A stretch of DNA of 64,000 bases from Undibacterium sp. CCC3.4 (lineage in GTDB: Bacteria > Pseudomonadota > Gammaproteobacteria > Burkholderiales > Burkholderiaceae_D). The position numbers were made by a program, and so were the translations under genes. Shown one piece after another: positions 59,923 to 64,000 of this stretch (the first letter of the stretch is position 1; the number at the start of each line of letters is the position of its first letter). The notes beneath the pieces were generated by a model, which worked only from the letters and a program-made list of their open reading frames with translations, did no database searches and was not told the origin of the DNA. Where the stretch lies: positions 1,860,001 to 1,924,000 of the forward strand of contig NZ_CP133779.1 in assembly GCF_034347425.1 (NCBI RefSeq). The letters run 5' to 3'.

Positions 59923-60008
59923 CTTGAATTTGTGCATTAAGACACCAATTGCTGCAGTGTAGTCGGGTTTACATCGGTGTTTTTCCTGATCTGGACAGCG
60001 CAGCATGG

Positions 60009-60014
60009 TAAAAT
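60009..60014 (+). promoter_or_regulatory. Possible -10 box of secA
   Basis: TAAAAT preceded by a partial -35 (TTCCTG 59983-59988, 20-bp spacer) in the 170-bp gap before secA. The predicted leader would be about 70 nt. Weak match only. Confidence 0.3.
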
Positions 60015-60092
60015 CGAGAGCTATCCCATAAGTTGCTGTGCAAGCAAGTTTTTGCCGCGGCGTTTTTCAGAATTTAACTTACCGTTCATAGC

Positions 60093-62852
60093 ATGTCATT
60101 CCTGACCAAGATATTCGGCAGCCGTAATCAACGGCTCTTGAAGCAATACCAAAAGACGGTGCGTGACATCAACGCATTGGAACCCCAGCTGGAAGCCCTG
60201 TCGGATCAGGCTTTGCAGGCCAAAACGGCGGAATTCAAAGCGCGCGTAGCGGCCGGTGCCAGCCTCGACAGCCTGTTGCCGGAAGCGTTTGCGGTGTGTC
60301 GCGAGGCCAGTAAACGGGTGCTCAAGATGCGTCATTTCGATGTGCAGATGATAGGCGGCATGGTTTTGCATTTCGGTAAAATTGCTGAAATGGGTACCGG
60401 CGAAGGCAAGACCCTGATGGGAACGCTGCCGATTTACCTCAATGCCTTGTCGGGTGAGGGCGTGCATGTGGTTACGGTCAATGATTATTTGGCACAGCGC
60501 GATGCGGAGTGGATGGGGCAGCTCTACAGTTGGTTGGGGCTCACGACCGGTATTAATTTGTCGCAACTCGATCACGATGCCAAGCAGCTCGCTTACGGTT
60601 CCGACGTTACCTACGGCACCAATAATGAATTCGGTTTCGATTATTTGCGCGACAACATGGTGTTTGAAGCCAAAGACCGAGTACAACGTCGTCTCAATTT
60701 TGCCGTGGTCGATGAAGTCGATTCCATCCTCATCGATGAAGCGCGTACGCCGCTGATCATTTCCGGCCAAGCCGAAAATCATACTGAACTGTATTACAAA
60801 ATCAATGAAGTACCGAAGCTGCTGACTCTGCAGATCGGTGAAGAAACCGCCGACGGCAGCGGAAAAGTAGACGTGCCCGGTGACTACACCAAAGATGAGA
60901 AAGCCCATCAAGTCTTGTTGACCGAAGCCGGTCATGACAAGGCCGAGCGCATACTGACGGAAATGGGTTTGCTACCGGAAGGCGCATCGCTCTACGATGC
61001 CGCCAATATCACGCTGATCCATCATCTGTATGCGGCGCTGCGCGCGCATGCTTTGTATTTCAAAGATCAGCATTATGTGGTGTTGGATGAGGAAATCGTC
61101 ATCGTCGATGAATTTACCGGCCGCATGATGACCGGACGCCGTTGGTCGGATGGCTTGCATCAAGCGGTAGAAGCCAAAGAAGGCGTGCGCATTCAGAATG
61201 AAAATCAGACGCTGGCGTCGATTACCTTCCAAAATTATTTCCGCATGTATACGCGCTTGTCGGGCATGACCGGCACGGCCGATACCGAAGCGTATGAATT
61301 CCAAGAAATTTACGGCTTGGAAACCGTGGTCATTCCACCGAATCGGCCATCGCGTCGCCTCGATCGTCAAGATCAAGTCTACAAATCGGCGCAGGAAAAA
61401 TACGGTGCCATGCTCAAGGATATACAAGATTGCTACGAGCGCGGTCAGCCGGTCTTGGTCGGTACTACCTCGATAGAAAATTCAGAATTACTGTCGGGCA
61501 TCTTGAGTGAGGCGAAACTGCCGCATAATGTCTTGAATGCCAAGCAGCATCAGCGTGAAGCTGAAATCATTGCCCAAGCCGGCCGGCCGCAAGCTATTAC
61601 CATCGCCACCAATATGGCTGGTCGTGGTACCGATATCGTGCTCGGCGGGAATGTCGCCAAGCAAGTGCAACTGATCGAAGCCAATCCTGCTTTGGCTGCT
61701 GCCGACAAGGCGACGCAATCGCAAACCTTGCGCGACGAATGGAAGTCGCTCAATGAGCATGTGGTGGCGGCCGGCGGTTTGCATATCATCGGTACGGAAC
61801 GGCATGAATCACGCCGCGTCGACAACCAGTTGCGTGGTCGTTCGGGTCGTCAGGGTGATCCTGGCTCCAGCCGTTTCTATCTGTCGCTCGACGATCAATT
61901 GCTGCGCATTTTTGCCGGTGACCGCGTACGCGCGATCATGGAACGCTTGAAAATGCCGGAAGGCGAACCGATCGAAGCCGGCATCGTCTCGCGCTCTATC
62001 GAATCGGCGCAGCGCAAGGTGGAAGCACGTAACTTTGATATTCGTAAGCAATTGCTGGAATATGATGATGTTGCCAATGATCAACGCAAAGTGATTTATC
62101 AGCAGCGCAATGAATTGCTCGAAGCGCATGACATGACCGAGTTGATGACTTCCTTGCGTCACGGTATGTTCGCCGATCTGGTACACGCCCATGTACCACC
62201 GGAATCGGTGGAAGAACAGTGGGATGTGGCCGGTCTGGAAAATGTCTTGGCCAATGAGTGGGCGATCGACTTGCCATTGACGAAAATGTTGGCTGACGAA
62301 GCCAGCTTGAGCGGTGAAGACATACTCGAACGCGTGCTTGCTGTCGTCAATGAAGCGTATGAAGCGAAACTGAGCTTGGTCGGCAAAGAATCGTTTGCCG
62401 GTTTTGAGCGCAGCATCATGTTGACCGAGATTGACAGCCATTGGCGCGAACATTTGGCCGCGCTTGATCATCTGCGTCAGGGTATACATTTGCGCGGTTA
62501 TGCGCAGAAAAACCCGAAACAGGAATACAAGCGTGAAGCCTTCGAATTGTTTGCACAAATGCTGACGATGATCAAAAACCAAGTGGTGCGTACGGTCGTG
62601 ACAGTCAGAATACAGTCACGCGCTGAAATCGACGCCGCCGAACTGCAATTGGCGCAATCGCAGGTAGAGAATGTGCATTATCAACATGCTGATTTTGATG
62701 CCGATGCCACGCCCGAAGACATGCTGGCACCACAAGCTTTCAATGGCATCGAAGCACCCGAAGGCAGCTATGCCTTGAAAGTCGGGCGTAACGATGTCTG
62801 TCCTTGCGGCAGCGGTAAGAAATTCAAGCAGTGCCACGGCAAGCTGGCGTAA
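60093..62852 (+). CDS. secA: Preprotein translocase ATPase SecA
   Basis: A 919-residue motor that pushes preproteins through SecYEG. Visible features: Walker [15 protein letters not shown] (about 102-115), Walker [22 protein letters not shown], the preprotein cross-linking domain, [21 protein letters not shown], second nucleotide-binding fold ([16 protein letters not shown] and [28 protein letters not shown]), helical wing and the C-terminal zinc finger [13 protein letters not shown] that binds SecB. No obvious ribosome-binding site stands before the ATG. I see no SecM-like arrest peptide upstream. Confidence 0.97.
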   Translation: MSFLTKIFGSRNQRLLKQYQKTVRDINALEPQLEALSDQALQAKTAEFKARVAAGASLDSLLPEAFAVCREASKRVLKMRHFDVQMIGGMVLHFGKIAEMGTGEGKTLMGTLPIYLNALSGEGVHVVTVNDYLAQRDAEWMGQLYSWLGLTTGINLSQLDHDAKQLAYGSDVTYGTNNEFGFDYLRDNMVFEAKDRVQRRLNFAVVDEVDSILIDEARTPLIISGQAENHTELYYKINEVPKLLTLQIGEETADGSGKVDVPGDYTKDEKAHQVLLTEAGHDKAERILTEMGLLPEGASLYDAANITLIHHLYAALRAHALYFKDQHYVVLDEEIVIVDEFTGRMMTGRRWSDGLHQAVEAKEGVRIQNENQTLASITFQNYFRMYTRLSGMTGTADTEAYEFQEIYGLETVVIPPNRPSRRLDRQDQVYKSAQEKYGAMLKDIQDCYERGQPVLVGTTSIENSELLSGILSEAKLPHNVLNAKQHQREAEIIAQAGRPQAITIATNMAGRGTDIVLGGNVAKQVQLIEANPALAAADKATQSQTLRDEWKSLNEHVVAAGGLHIIGTERHESRRVDNQLRGRSGRQGDPGSSRFYLSLDDQLLRIFAGDRVRAIMERLKMPEGEPIEAGIVSRSIESAQRKVEARNFDIRKQLLEYDDVANDQRKVIYQQRNELLEAHDMTELMTSLRHGMFADLVHAHVPPESVEEQWDVAGLENVLANEWAIDLPLTKMLADEASLSGEDILERVLAVVNEAYEAKLSLVGKESFAGFERSIMLTEIDSHWREHLAALDHLRQGIHLRGYAQKNPKQEYKREAFELFAQMLTMIKNQVVRTVVTVRIQSRAEIDAAELQLAQSQVENVHYQHADFDADATPEDMLAPQAFNGIEAPEGSYALKVGRNDVCPCGSGKKFKQCHGKLA

Positions 62853-62888
62853 GCGCGTAGTTTGGTAAAAAAAGAGGCAGCTGCGGCT

Positions 62889-62922
62889 GTAATGCCGTTC
62901 AGTCTTAACTGAACGGCATTAC
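62889..62922. repeat. Perfect 15-bp inverted repeat downstream of secA
   Basis: GTAATGCCGTTCAGT (62889-62903) and ACTGAACGGCATTAC (62908-62922) are exact reverse complements around CTTA. There is no T-run after it, so it is not a standard terminator. It stands where the sequence changes from core genes to unrecognised ones, and could be an element end, a REP/MITE-like repeat or a mRNA 3' stabiliser. Confidence 0.7.
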
Positions 62923-62944
62923 TCATAAAGAGGGGAATTCAATG

Positions 62945-62982
62945 AAAAAATCGGGAAACTTGACAAGTTTCTCGATTTTTTT
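62945..62982 (+). terminator. Rho-independent terminator downstream of secA
   Basis: AAAAAATCGGGAAACTTG (62945-62962) pairs with CAAGTTTCTCGATTTTTT (62964-62981) with one G-U pair. The true loop will be about 5 nt around TGACA. The T7 tail fits termination on the plus strand and the A-run on the minus strand. Confidence 0.85.
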
Positions 62983-63058
62983 GAAATGCTATAAAAATTT
63001 TTGCAGAATAGCTGTCCGGGTGAGTGAAGTTTGAATTGATCTGCGCTTCCCTAAATGG

Positions 63059-63076
63059 ATCGTCGCAAGCGACGAT
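63059..63076. promoter_or_regulatory. Palindrome just upstream of the acidic-protein gene
   Basis: ATCGTCGC (63059-63066) and GCGACGAT (63069-63076) are perfect 8-bp arms around AA, ending 17 nt before the ATG at 63094. It could be an operator or a leader hairpin that affects translation of the gene. Confidence 0.45.
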
Positions 63077-63093
63077 GGAAAAGACTCTGGATT

Positions 63094-63447
63094 ATGACTA
63101 TAGAAACCATCGGCGTAAGCACGATCGACGACACCGCAACGGATGCTGCTGTGCTGCGCGAAAAGCTGGTCGATGCCCTGACGCAGGGCTACCAAGTTGC
63201 GTTCGACCCCGACGAAGCCGAGCGCGCCGGTGCCTTCGTCGAAGATGCGTTGACCGAGCTGGACGCCGCAGAAAGCTGCGAGGATCTGGCGGAGGTCTGG
63301 GAAGAGCCGGCATTTTTAGACGACGACGGCCCGAGCGCCGACATCCCCCCTTTCATCACCATAAGCAATGCGCGTGAACTGTACGATCTTCGTCCGGGCG
63401 AAACTGTGTCCGAGGCTATTGCTCGGCGGGACGCCAAGGGGGCGTAA
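63094..63447 (+). CDS. Unrecognised very acidic 117-aa protein
   Basis: I do not recognise this protein. It has 117 residues with 29 Asp/Glu against 8 Lys/Arg, a net charge near -21, and no signal peptide or membrane helix. Acidic clusters are [33 protein letters not shown] and FLDDDG; the C-terminal part ([29 protein letters not shown]) looks like a short folded segment. Codon use and base composition resemble real coding DNA. ATG 63094 was chosen over an in-frame start at 63055 whose extra residues are basic and cross the palindrome. A modest GGAAAAG lies upstream. Acidic small proteins include antitoxins, DNA mimics and nucleic-acid-free chaperones, but nothing here decides among these. 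Confidence 0.6.
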   Translation: MTIETIGVSTIDDTATDAAVLREKLVDALTQGYQVAFDPDEAERAGAFVEDALTELDAAESCEDLAEVWEEPAFLDDDGPSADIPPFITISNARELYDLRPGETVSEAIARRDAKGA

Positions 63448-63783
63448 GCGATGTCAGTGAGCGAAGCAGTAGCCCGAGTTATCACGCGGCGGTTTGCCCG
63501 CTACCACTGAGGCGCACTTTATGACACATCCGATGACGAAATACGTGACTTTGGGCAATTGATGTACTGCTTTAGGGTGGACGGCGAGGTATAGCGCTGC
63601 CAAAATCTGTCCTCGCTCAAGCGATTTTCGCTTCGATTCCCTAAGTCCGACAGACTCCCGGATGAATTTTTGACACATTTATCGTTGATCATTTGGCGTG
63701 CGACAAAGCCCGCACGAGCATTAAGTGGCGCTGCTATTAATGGACTATAATAAAAGCCATCAGGAAGTTAAAGGTAGACGATT
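63448..63783 (+). other. Possibly decayed segment between two unrecognised genes
   Basis: No intact gene is supported in these 336 bp. The frame of the acidic protein continues after its stop as a 19-codon piece starting at ATG 63451 (MSVSEAVARVITRRFARYH), then after TGA 63508 as a 27-codon protein-like piece (GALYDTSDDEIRDFGQL...), then after TAG 63592 as 51 open codons to 63747. It could be a decayed gene or chance. A TATAAT at 63746-63751 may promote the next gene. Confidence 0.35.
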
Positions 63784-64000
63784 ATGAAACTCAAAGTCCG
63801 CAGCAACTTGGGCAGGTTCAGTTCCCCGACAGTATTGAGGGGCGATGCCCCGTTTCTCGGCGCGACCGTTGAGGAATGGGATAAAGCGATTACTGGTAAC
63901 ATGGACCAGACCCTTGCCCAAGTCAAACTACTCGCAATGGGTAACGGTCCCAAGCGAGATGCTTCCAAGGCCACCTCGTTCGATCTGGCGAGTTTCGCCG
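63784..64000 (+). CDS. Unrecognised protein, 3' end outside window
   Basis: An open frame of 72 codons from ATG 63784 that is still open at the window edge. It starts MKLKVRSNLGRFSSPTVLRGDAPFLG and continues with EEWDKAITGNMDQTLAQVKLLAMGNG. AAAGG about 10 nt upstream and TATAAT at 63746-63751 support the start. I do not recognise the family. The piece is too short to call domains, but codon composition is like coding sequence. It belongs to the unrecognised block after secA. Confidence 0.5.
   Translation, partial: MKLKVRSNLGRFSSPTVLRGDAPFLGATVEEWDKAITGNMDQTLAQVKLLAMGNGPKRDASKATSFDLASFA

Noticed and set aside
63454..63678. Minus-strand 74-codon frame in the region after secA
   Set aside because: No ribosome-binding site or recognisable motif; the plus strand explains the region as well or better.

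Overview
The window looks like a chromosomal segment of a betaproteobacterium of the order Burkholderiales, most likely family Oxalobacteraceae. This is inferred from gene content and order: tyrS next to an M23 peptidase and anmK, dusB-fis-purH-ruvCAB, dciA facing an M23 peptidase and secA, the gltI-gltJKL glutamate transporter, and several Burkholderia-type porins. The DNA is moderately GC-rich by eye and densely coded. Almost everything up to about 62.85 kb is ordinary core or near-core genome. I saw no rRNA, tRNA, CRISPR array, transposase or integrase.

Layout. 1-9.7 kb: the 3' part of a beta-hydroxyacid dehydrogenase, a lone molybdopterin oxidoreductase, a FadD-type acyl-CoA ligase (probable 3' frameshift), a Tat-exported PhoD phosphatase with an acyl-CoA thioesterase, and an Atm1-type ABC exporter followed at once by a HypT-like LysR regulator. 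9.9-15.9 kb: a glutamate block with glutamate dehydrogenase, two tandem periplasmic glutamate/aspartate-binding proteins, two permeases and an ATPase. 16-25.5 kb: pyrC, a DUF3025 gene, two chemoreceptors flanking a small YdcH-family protein, a DUF2147 protein and valS. 25.7-34.8 kb: a TPR-GGDEF sensor, a TPP riboswitch with the thiC-thiS-thiG-thiD-thiE operon, and uvrD. 34.8-39.7 kb: a Na+/H+ antiporter family protein, coq7 and two porins. 39.7-47.6 kb, all on the minus strand: dusB-fis-purH-ruvC-ruvA-ruvB and tyrS-dtd-histidine phosphatase. 47.8-58.9 kb: an M23 peptidase, anmK, an aldo/keto reductase, a third porin, a LacI regulator, a GGDEF-EAL protein, a GcvA-type LysR regulator, a PduO-type adenosyltransferase and a DciA-like protein. 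58.9-62.85 kb: a second M23 peptidase and secA.

The last 1.15 kb, downstream of secA, differs from the rest. It has a perfect 15-bp inverted repeat, a strong terminator, a hairpin-preceded gene for a very acidic unrecognised 117-aa protein, a decayed-looking stretch, and the start of another unrecognised gene that runs off the window. I read this as the left edge of accessory DNA.

The signals most worth a second look are: the A7-tract frameshift that makes FadD read through its own terminator; two palindromes with the same TGATAA half-site upstream of gltI; a nested stem-loop region just after the -10 in the leader of the tyrS-side M23 peptidase gene; and the secA-flanking accessory DNA. I found no complete system that I could call clearly new.
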